64,000 bases of DNA from Channa striata (lineage: Eukaryota > Chordata > Actinopteri > Anabantiformes > Channidae), in contig CM065168.1 in NCBI GenBank assembly GCA_033026295.1, positions 38,142,875-38,206,874 of the forward strand, given 5' to 3'. Shown here piece after piece: positions 37,651-48,300 of this stretch. Within the stretch, counting starts at the first letter, position 1. Every line of letters begins with the position of its first letter. The notes beneath the pieces are model-generated. The model did no database searches and was not told the origin of the DNA. It worked only from the letters and a program-made list of their open reading frames with translations. The position numbers were made by a program, and so were the translations under genes.

Positions 37651-40600
37651 GTAGCTACCTGTCGCATATGAATTGCATGCCTGACTGTTGACGGATTAAC
37701 ATTCACCAGTGTGCACTTGTGTGCTATGTGCTGCAGAGTGTAATCAAACTGATAGACACCAGCAGCACAACCTCCCCTCCATTTGTCCCCTGGGGTGTCT
37801 TAATGGATAGATTGTATTGGATTTTTCCTGCTGTCCTCCATCAGTGCCCCTCCTACCCTCTCAGAACATATTTTAATTGATCAATAGAATCAGTGCAGCT
37901 GTCACTTTAAAATTGTTATTGATCTCTTTTGATATTTAGAGACAAGTGTGCACCACCAAGTGACATTCAATTTTAAAGTCAATTTACTTTTTCCTTTCAG
38001 ATAGAGAAGGAGACTTTCCTGTCAGACCACACCCCAGATGGAAGACGCATTGTGTCCCTGTCCCCTGACTCAGAAGAGCCCAGCACGGAGGAGCAGGTGC
38101 AGATGCTGCACTCGGCTCTGCGACAGTGCCTGGGGCTGCTCCACTGTGTCATCCAGAAAGAGAAGGAGGAATGGGGTGAGCTGGAGGACAACTACGAGAC
38201 CATGAAGAAGAACGTCCGACTCCGGCTGGAGCACTTGCTCCACAGCACTAAAGATCTGGTGGAGACAGAGGGCACAACCCTGGAAGTCACCCCTGATGAC
38301 CAGTGTAATGAGGTGAAGTATCTGATTGGATAACAGTGCTGTTATTCGTGAGCCAACAACATAATTCTTCCGGTAAAATTTAGAACAAACAAAGAAGAAA
38401 AATGTATAATTTTAAAGAATTTCTCCAAACAACTGGTTAATTTACATGTTTTCTAAGTCACACACATTTTAGTACAAAAGCAGGATATATTCTGTGTTTA
38501 AAGGGGCACTAACCAACATCTGTAGAATAGCAGTGGAAGAAATGACAGTGAAAAGTCAAAAAGGTGTCCCCCATGGTAATGACCTTAGAGAATTATCACC
38601 CATCTGTGAAATGTGGCCTTGCTCTGTGGAGTGTTTACTGTCTGTCCTCTCATTGTTTTGTTTCCTGAACCGCATCACTACTGTTTCGCCGCTCGCAGCT
38701 CCCGTCAGTGTGGTTATGAGGCAGCTGTTTAAAGCTGCTCAACAGCAGACAGCATGCAGACACAGTTGGAGAGCAGCTGGTGAAGACTGCGAAACATTTA
38801 GTAGCTAAACAGTGAGACATTTTAGAGGTGTGGAGACTGGGTCAGAGGTAAATAGAGAGTGAATAGTCTTGTTACCTGTTGTCCTACATATTTTTGTTTT
38901 TGGTCTTTTCTTGCTCAGTTGTGTGTTTCTGATCTCATTTTTCTTTTGTGAAAAGGTGTTAACGATCCCTCAAATTTTAACTTAAGCAATGTGGCACAAT
39001 GTATTTTTCAGGGCTTCATCCAAACACTAGGGATAAAAGTTACTAAGTTTAAAAGGTTAGAAATGTTAAAGGTTAAAATCAGGGTAAGACGCATCTCCCT
39101 CCAACACGTCCCCCACAATTATGTTAGTTATCAAACATTAAACCACAGTTATCCCTTTAAAGAAGTAAATGCACCTTCCCCACTGGCTAAACAAGAGAAT
39201 CTTGTGCTGAATGTTTTTCTCTGCTGACCTTTTGATAAACAGGCTCTTCATTGTGTATTGATGGATTTTCCATCTAACTTGCACATCTTGTTGCAACCAC
39301 TTCAGTGGCATTTTCATGTCAAAGTCCTTCCGACCAGCATAAGTCTGTGGTCAATGATTTGAGTGATCTGTCTTCCCTTAGGAAGTCTCTGAAATGAGCC
39401 TCATCGCATTCAACCAGCTACAGTGTGTGACTATGCAACCTGTTAATGCACTTTGACATCTCCACATTGTAATGTTTTTCATATGCTGTGCTGCGCAGTA
39501 GCTTATACCGTGACTGGTATCAGCTACTGGTACTGGTATGATACAAATCAGCATTTTTTTTTTCACCACAGAATCTAGCTATTCACAGACTTCCCACCTC
39601 CGCCAGAAGTTTCACGAACCATAAAATCATAAATGGCACCCTAAAAACCAGATACTTCCTCTTTTTATTTTTATAACTGGTTTTTCACACTGGTTGCTGT
39701 GTGTGGACTTTTTACTGAGAAAGAAGCATGACCACACCGTTGGCATGTTCTGGAGGTGTTCAAGGACCTGTAAAGAGTGTAGGTCATTCATGCTTTGGAA
39801 GCAGTCAGAGCCTTAAGCCACTGAAATAAAGCAAAATACAACTCAGTATGGATCGAAACTGGACCAACTTATTTTGGCCAATACCAGAATGTTCAGTGTC
39901 CACCCCTGGTTTCTGCTTTTCAATCGTTTTTTCACAGGTTAATTAGAGCGTTTTGTCTTCATAGTGTAGATTTTAGCCAGGATAGTGACTAGGCCTTTCA
40001 GATACTGGTTTATTTATACTGAAATCCAACCAATTTGCTAACCAATTTGTTACTTTAAAGGGGGTGAATATTTATGCAATTACTTATTTTAAGTGTTATC
40101 TTTTAGAAAATATATATTTTTTTATTAATATAGGGAAGGAACAAAAGACCAACAAAACTGTCCGATTGTCCAGCAAGACCTGGTTCAGCATCTAGCAGCT
40201 TTATCTGGATGACGAGTTGATCATTCCAAAGCCTGAAGAAGTTGGATCAGTAATAGCTTTTGTGGAAGAATGGTTGCCAAGAAACCTCTTTTTCTGAATG
40301 GGGATAGGGAAAAAAAGCTGAGATTAACAAAAGCTCCCAAAGATTGGATTAAAGATCAGTGGAAGACAGTGTCATGGAGTGATAAATCAAAGTTAAAGTT
40401 TTTCAGGCCCAGCCATCAACAGTATGAGAAGAACAGTTGAAGGAACAAGTGCTTGCGGTCTTTGGTGAAACCTGATGATGGTCTGTCATAGTTTGGGGCT
40501 GCATTTCTTCAAGTGGTGTTTGTGATATTGTTTGAATTTATGGGACCATACATGCTGAAAGGGCTAAATTTAATTTTCCATTGCTTCTCTGATTTTATTG

Positions 40601-41218
40601 ACAGTTTTATTGTTCAGAATGACAGTGATCCTAAGCATGCTGCCAATGCCATGAAACTATATTTAAAAAATAGCCAATAACACTGACTGTCATAGACTGA
40701 CCTCCACAGTCCAGACTGGTCAGTGAAAGACAAAGGAAAGCATAAAAGTCTAAAGAAGAGCTTTAGATGAAGCCTGGTATAATACACAAAAATATTAACT
40801 TACGCAAGGAAACTTAAACAAGACATTCTCTCCAAAAGAATTCAAGACGTGCTAAATTGCATAAGGTCGTCACATGAAATACTGACTCTTGCCTATAAAA
40901 TTTTTTTAATGTGCATATATTTATTTTTTTTGGTTATATCCTAATAAAGAGACGTACATAAAGAATTAATGACTGACATTGCGAGCTGATGGTGGCACAG
41001 TACGTTATTTATACACACCACTGGAAGAATGCTGGAAACCAGTGAAGTCACCCTTTATCTTGTTCTCTTCTCTGCAGGAAACTGATGGAGGTGGTGGAGG
41101 TTTCAAGCTCAAAATGTGGACATATCAGGTGCTTCTGGAGCTAGTGCACTGGGCTGACCATGCTGCACAGACTCTCCATGCCTTACACATAGAGAGGGAA
41201 GGAACAGAAGACATCTAA
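37432..41218 (+). CDS. cntf: Ciliary neurotrophic factor (CNTF-type four-helix cytokine)
   Basis: Three exons: 37432-37560, 38001-38312 and 41078-41218; all introns phase 0; 193 aa. There is no signal peptide, as in mammalian CNTF, which is released without the classical pathway. The helices can be followed: an N-terminal helix (GRAVALARLLHHECSGLLQL, residues 20-42), a long second helix (EEQVQMLHSALRQCLGLLHC), a third (WGELEDNYETMKKNVRLRLE), and a last segment GGGGFKLKMWTYQVLLELVH that corresponds to the GDGGLFEKKLWGLKVLQEL region of CNTF helix D. It lies directly downstream of zfp91, in the same order as in mammals. CNTF signals through CNTFR, LIFR and gp130. Alternative: another member of the CLCF1/cardiotrophin group; synteny favours cntf. 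Confidence 0.82.
38495..38880. repeat. Dispersed fish repeat in cntf intron 2
   Basis: Begins tttaaaggggcactaaccaa and ends near agagagtgaatagtc. The 104-aa ORF within (38494-38808) has no domain. The style matches a frequent non-autonomous teleost element; assignment is uncertain. Confidence 0.45.
39960..40960 (+). mobile_element. Inactive Tc1/mariner transposon in cntf intron 2
   Basis: At 40280-40690 the plus strand encodes Tc1 transposase pieces: AKKPLFLN, LRLTKAPKDWIKDQWKTVSW, SDKSKLKFF (the first catalytic Asp block, with DES changed to DKS), an FGAAF stretch at the place of the usual WGCIS block, and QNDSDPKHAANAMKLYLKN (the second catalytic Asp block). Stops and frameshifts make it dead. 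It lies in gene orientation. The ends are not clear. Confidence 0.8.
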
Positions 41219-43870
41219 ATGTCTTTATGTCTATCCAGCACCTTCTATGAAAGAAGTCACTCCTCACTAACACTTTACTTGATAGTTAATCAGGAAGTTA
41301 TGTGGCATATAATCCGTTAATGCAACATGGTTAGAAGTTAGAAATGTACTGCTTGACTAAAATCACTACTAAGCTCCTTTAACAAGTTCCAGTAAATGCT
41401 TTCCCCAGACACTGGAATTTCCCAATGCTAAAATGACCTCAAGTTTGCCCCAGTTGTTATTTCCTTTCCAGTGTGTGGACTTTTAACTTGATAAAGTTTG
41501 GTTTGCTTTGTGCAGTTGCAGACATTGAGCGTTTGAGAATGCCTTTTTATAATATATAGTGTGTAATTTATTGGAAATTAATTTACATTTATTTACATTT
41601 GACTACTAAGTATGTGCTGTTCATAACACACCAAATATGACTAATATAACTGCTAGAATGTAGCCAAAAATATATGACTGATAAACTGTGATTGATCTGC
41701 ATCCATAGTCATTTGCTTTTCTAATAGCTCACCTAGCTTTTTACGTGTCACGTTATTAACATATCTAATCCAAATAATTCCATGTCAAGTTGTTAATGGT
41801 TGGTACAATCTGTGATGACAAGTGTCACACTTGCTGCTGTGGTTATCGAGTTCTCTCCTGATTTTATACTTGAATGTGCTGCTACACCGTTCACAAGTTT
41901 CAATTGTTAGACCAATAGTTCTTAGACTTTTTCTGTCATACCCTCCTTTGCAAACTGAAGAAATGTGAGAATATTTCACAGTAGGACTGTACTGTCTGTA
42001 GCCAAAAGTATTAAACACTCTGCACCAGAACAACATCACTGTATAGTTGAAATGTCTGACACAGCATAAACTCACTGAGAGAATGAGCTATGGCTTCCAG
42101 ACTTGCCGGTGTGGTGAATATCTAAATGCAATGATTTCTGTTATTTCTGTGACATATAACTGAATGTTCATTGAAGATTAAAACAGTCAACTCTGTGTTG
42201 TGCATGTTTTCTTTATTTAAAAATACTTTATGTAGATGTATTTTAATGCATTACTGGTTATCTATGTCACAGTGAATCTCAGTGAGAAATAATTTACATG
42301 TCCCCGCTCTCCTAATAATTCATTTCCTAAACTATATAATGATTTTATAATTACAGCAAAATTTATTTTTAGACAACTAATTAAGCAGTTCTGTACGACA
42401 GGCCACATGAATTGTGTGTATACAAGCAAAATGTATACACGAAAGTTTCCTTTTAATAATTGCATATTGTAATTTCTGTAATTTCTTCCAAAAAAGTGCT
42501 TTTTCTGTGTTTACCACCATCTCATACTTATTTTCCAGGAGACCTTTTAGAAGATTATTAAGAAACTGCACATATGTAAAATTAAGTAACTATAGTTACT
42601 TGTGCAACTTGGTTTGCACACGAGATGAGAAAATTGTAGAAGAACCACTTGTATATTATGAGAGAAGCTGAAGTACCGATACCACAGATGTTGAATTTGT
42701 GCGCAAGTATAAGCCATGTGTTCAAAATCCAGCATGCAGGAAGTATTTTCATGTATTTAGAAAAACACTAAGTGCATTCATTTTTTACTGTTGTAGCTGT
42801 TTGAAGTGGATCTAGTTTTTACTACTTTTTACTGTATACAGTTAGATATCTAGGTTCAGTGATTCATAACCTGGGGCTCAACCTCTCGAAATGGGTCACA
42901 AAATGAGTATGAAAGAAAAGGAAAAAAAAGCTCTGACACAACGTGAGACTCACAGACTTGTTTTCTCATCAGTGTTGCCTGTGTAGGCTTTGTGATGGTT
43001 GAGTGAATTAGGTATTGTTATGATTATTTATCTGTTGTGATTATGTAATTTTTCTGGTCCCTGTCTCACTGAGAGTACAGACTAAATAAGGCTACTACTA
43101 TTTTTCCAAGACATATAAATAAAAAGCGAAATGAGAAGGGCTTTAAACTCTTGATAAATGAATTGTTGATTTATATAGTCAATTATAAGTCGTTTTTATT
43201 GTTTTGTTCCTATCTTTATGTATTCTGGAACAGCTTTGCAGGACTGGAACAATTGCTACATGTCTTCCTTTTCCCCTAAAACGACCTGAATAGAAATAAT
43301 AAATTTTACTTTATTGAGTGTTTATATCCTTCACTGCATCCTTGTATGGCTGGACTTTATAACTGTAGTATTCTATTTAGTTTTACTGCTGTCAAAGTAA
43401 AAATGCTCTGTTGCAAGTACAAGGCCTGAATTTCTAAAAAAGCACATAGGGATTAGCTCGAGAAATAGTAGTACCCAAAGCAAAATTAATCTTTGTGTAG
43501 AATGGTTCATTTTACATTTTGGAATATGATATAATAATGTTGGATTATATTATTTATGCATGTATGTGTTAATTGCCTTCTACACAGTTTAGATTCTCAC
43601 ATTTTCGAATATAACAATTAAACTGTATGACTTTAATGTAATGCTGAGTATTTTTGTGATTATTGCACACAGTAATGCAAATACCTCACACTCGTCTGCT
43701 GGTTACACTATTCCACGACTGAAAAGCAATGTATTGACCTGTTTGCACATCCACTTGAATGCATGAAACCTCCCATGCTCTGCTGCACGGATATAATAAC
43801 GTGTTTTCCATCAGTGCATCCATGATCCGTGGCTGTGGAGGCTGGAACAGCGTTTCCCTCAGAGACGGGT
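41219..43870. other. cntf 3' region and intergenic DNA
   Basis: AT-rich, 2.6 kb, no convincing exon. AATAAA-like signals occur, for example near 43295 (gaaataataaattt). Small ORFs at 41785-42075 and 42262-42735 have no domain. Confidence 0.45.
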
Positions 43871-44420
43871 GCACCCCATTTTACCATCAGAACCCCAAAG
43901 GATGTTGTCGCACATGCGCGTTGTGCAACCTACCGGAGAGCGAGAGGCAGCGAAGGGAGTCCTAATGGCGGAGAATGTACGGTCGCCTTTTGACTACCGG
44001 GAGCCACCGACCCTCGACAGCGACGGGGATGGGAGCAAGCCGCTGCCGCCACGGGGGTGAGTGAGCGCGACGAGCCTCCGGTTCGGCCGCCGAGCGGACG
44101 CGGTCGTTTTTCTTTCCGCCGACCGGGCATTTGTGCGCAAAACGCAAGAGACGCACGGCGTGCACATATGTTTGGGGAACGTTAGAAGCCTTTTATTCGC
44201 CTGCACGATTCCAGCGTTATGTTGCAGAGAGAGATCGAGCGTCGACACCGGGCTTGTGTTCGGATTTTTCGGCTGCAAGCTCGTGTGTCCTGTGCGGCGG
44301 CGTCTCAGGCTGCTCGGCTTTAAGCGCCAGCCTCTTCACGCTTGATGTTTTGACGGGACAGAAGTGCAACGTTAGTCGCTGAAAAGCTAGCATGCTAGCC
44401 GCGGGTTAGCACCAACGTTA
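43850..44420 (+). promoter_or_regulatory. CpG island at the 5' end of the SET/recombinase-derived gene
   Basis: Dense CpG (gttcggccgccgagcggacg, gacgcacggcgtgc) around coding exon 1 and the start of intron 1. Many overlapping ORFs on both strands here are a by-product of GC content. Confidence 0.65.
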
Positions 44421-45251
44421 GCATGCACCCAGCAGGAATCACCAGTGCGACCTAGCTGATCGGTGAGCTGCTCTGTTGTCAGTAATCCCCACCGTGTGTC
44501 TGATTCCGGAGACTGGAGAGCCATGAATACTAATATTCGACAAGGCCAGTGGAATTATCCTCCTGGCTCTGCTTAGCTGCTGCGGTCATGAATCGTGGCT
44601 TGTTTGGCTTCGGGTAAACAAAGTTGCTGAACATGACCAAAATGCATCAGAAAGCAGTTGCCTGTCACCGACAGAATGAATTACAGAGCCTTTGTTGTGG
44701 TAATCAGTCCTCTGTAAATGCCTTTATACCGTCTGGGTGACTAAATAAAGGGGTGGGGCCGTTTCAAGAATTCTGATTTAAAACCACAATGATAACGGAG
44801 AGAGATGGAAGCGCAGTTCGCAGAGTAGCTGCCTGTTTACAGTCGATCAGTGTTTCTCAGTCGTGGTTCTTGAATGATGGTCAGGCCACAATCTTCAGAA
44901 ATCCAGGTAAATTCTTACTGTACTGTGAATGGTTGAATAGGTCAGTGGGTAGATTACACATTTTTAAAATTCCTTAATCATTTCAGTCAAAGCAAACATG
45001 CAAACAGTTTCCTATTTGTATTTATCTGTCTTGCACTGGTTTGAGCAGCAACTTGCACATGCTTTAAGTATAGATGATTCTGTCTGTTGAAAGTCTTGTC
45101 ACAACTTTCTAGATCTGGGTGTGACATATTCAAATGTTAGATTTTTTTTTTTAACCATCAAAATATTTGTGCTGTAAAATTAATATTGCTGGTTATTGGC
45201 TGTTGGTTGGACAAAATAAGCAATTTTGCTGCCTGACTTTGAAAGGAAAAT

Positions 45252-45328
<77 letters not shown>

Positions 45329-48300
45329 TTACAATTTATACATCAAGCAAATCTGCATATCAGTTAATTAAGAAACAAATCTTAAGTGAGTCATAAAAGT
45401 ACCTCTGTGCAGTTATTATATTATCACAACACCAAATTGTACACATGAATGCTTCTGCAGCTTGAACTGTCCTATATGGCTTTATTTTGATTGCTTATGA
45501 AATGAAAGACATATCTATATATATAAGACATACTTTTTTTAAATAGAAGAATAACAAACAACATAGTTAAGTGCTGTTGCTTCCATCAATACATGTAGAA
45601 TTCCTATCCTTATTGTTCTGGCTGAGTCACCCACCTGTTCGAAAAGTTAGCAGAGTGAAGTACTGCCCTGCTACAGATAACAGATGCTTCCCTCATTTCT
45701 GCTGTCCTCCATCTAAATATTCACAGGAGAGAAGCACTGCTTTGTCTGAATGTGTCGTTCTGCTAAGTGAAGGCTTGGTTTTGTTTTCACAGACGCATGT
45801 GTGGGAGAAAAAGGAAGGGGACACCTGTGAAGGTGTGTGACCGAGCGTATGTAACAGAAGATGAGGAGGAGGAGAGCATGTCAGAACACAGCTACAGTCC
45901 TGGTATTTATAGAAACACACATTTTCCCACCTGCTGTTGGTGTTGTTATCCACTCTCGTGCTTATGGAAAACAAGTGTATGATAGTTGTAATTAGCAGCA
46001 TATTGTAGTAAAGAGAGACACTTTGAAGCCTAAAGCCTGTTGTTTGATATGAAGCTGCGTTAGACTTACACAGCAAACTCTGTCCCAGGGGATGGCCAGT
46101 ATCCAGAGGGTCCAGAAGATGGTCTCCCTCCACCTGGCAGTCCCTACTACCTGCCTGATCCCAGTCAGCTCTGGTAAGAGGGAACCTTACCATGGTAACT
46201 GTGCTCTAAAGCTTTTTCTGAAGCAAGGCGATTCATTTTACTAATGTCAGTTTGTATGACCCAGTGTGCCAGAGTTGGGGGAGGAGGGAGCGAGTGGTGT
46301 CCGGGGGCCTGTGCTCTTTCATCCGCCACCCAACTGTCGGATTCGAGAGGTCCATTGTGGAACCCAGGTGCGGTTGGTTGTCATAGCAATCCGAGACATC
46401 GCCAAAGGCGAGGAGATCACGGTGGACTATAGCCTGACGGACTGGGGCGAGAATGCAATGGTGAGCAACTAACATGATGACTAACACTACTTATAGTACT
46501 GGTTGTAAAGCAGAAACCTGATTATAATCTGTCATAGATCTGTGTCATGATGTGGTTTTTTTAGTCCAGACCACACTGAGCCACACTGTTGCACAGGCTG
46601 ACATGTTCCATCATTACCATGCACATGGGCATTGTAGTGTGGTTTGAGTTGAACTTTTTTTCATTGTCTTGCTGCCGGAAATACTCACAAACGCACCCAA
46701 AGGCATGGGTGAAGATAGTACCCGCAGATGTACTACTTGCCACTGAAACTATGCACATGCATAAATTCTTAATCTTCTTTATCTTATCATTAATTATAAT
46801 TTGTTTTCAGTTTAAAGTCAAAGCCATATGAGATGTCACAGGCACTTTTATTTTTCGTGTCTGTAATCCACTGATAATTTAAGCACCTGATTCTTCTATA
46901 GTTTAGCCTTTTATTAAAGGGTATAGTCTACTTTAGTGTGGTTGAGTGAATTAGTTATCTGGTTTCAGTTAGTTTTAGTCACATAAATGCAGTACATTTA
47001 AGACTACTTTTCATCAGTTTTAGTCTATTTTTTTTTTTTTGTCATGTATTTTCAGTAAGGTGATAATAATGATAGAGAGCGAAATAGATATCTATCTTTA
47101 TAGACATGTCTATATAGATATATACATAGAGAGAGTGAGAGTTATTAATCTATATCGAGGCATGTCATCAGTAAAGAAACTACATTTTTGGGGTAATTGG
47201 GAAACGTGTTTAAATGCACTGCATTGACTTGAAATAAACATAGAAACTTATTATAGAGGTATGGTTTATAAATTCTAGAACTGTATAGTGAGAGAACACG
47301 TTGCTTCTTCAATGTTTTTGCGTTCTTGGTAGAATTGCGGTCTAGGGAGAGAGACAGTGGAGCTGCACAATGTAAGATGCCTTAATCAAATCAACATGGA
47401 AGCAAGCAACTTATTTAGACTTCTTCCGGGCCACTTTGTCTTCATTACAGCTTTAGGACTTAAAGATGAGGAAGCATCACTGGTAATGGGTATAATAATA
47501 ATTTAATATAAGAATAGAATATATATATATTTTTTTATCCTCGTTCTTTCCCTGTCTGCAGCTTTTTGTCCTGTTGTCCCTTTATATAATATACCTTAAA
47601 AACAAACCAAAGAACCTGGCCCTACTCAGGTTTTTTGTGCAGAATTTTATAAATTGGTTACAGTAGTCAGAAAATGTTGTGTGGACTGTAACTTCAAATG
47701 TATTAGTAATGTAGAGCCAGGTAATATATCTACAATGTTTATTGTAATATATTTACAATATAAAATTCATTTGTTTTCATTTGAAATGTGTCTTTCACCA
47801 GGAGGATGAGGCAGGACCCCACCCACTGTCCCTCTCTGTTTCTGATTACCTTACCCCTTCCTGGTCATTGTCACCTTCTTCTTCCCCACTCACCCACTCT
47901 GAACCCAGTGATTCAGATCGTGAGGAGGATGAAGAGGAGGAGGAGGATGATGATGACGACGATGACGAAGAAGAGGAAATTGAGGAGCTAAGAGGCAGAA
48001 TGCTTCGCCGCCGCAAGAAGCGCAAGATGCCAGCTGCTGTCAACTCAAAGAAGAAGAGCGCACCTACGTCCTCAAGAGGACCCGGGCGCCCCTGCTCCAC
48101 CTTTTCCCGCCCAGCGCCTGTTGCACCCCCAGTCAGATCCCAGCCCCAGCCCCCAGTCAGCGCCCTGGCACCTCCAACCACCAACATCAACAATAACATT
48201 AACATAAACATTGGCAGCTCCAGCAATTCCACAGTGAGCCGACGGCAACACTGCCCATACTGCGGCCGCCACTATCGCTCTCTGGCTCGGCACCTGGAGA

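Noticed and set aside
38494..38808. 104-aa ORF in cntf intron 2
   Set aside because: Lies in what looks like a dispersed repeat; no domain and no splice partners.
43930..44382. Several ORFs on both strands around exon 1 of the SET/recombinase-derived gene
   Set aside because: GC-rich DNA with few stops; only the frame ending at the gtgagt donor at 44056 joins exon 2 in phase.
45167..45367. ORF with alternating Ile-Tyr
   Set aside because: Translation of an (AT)n microsatellite in an intron.
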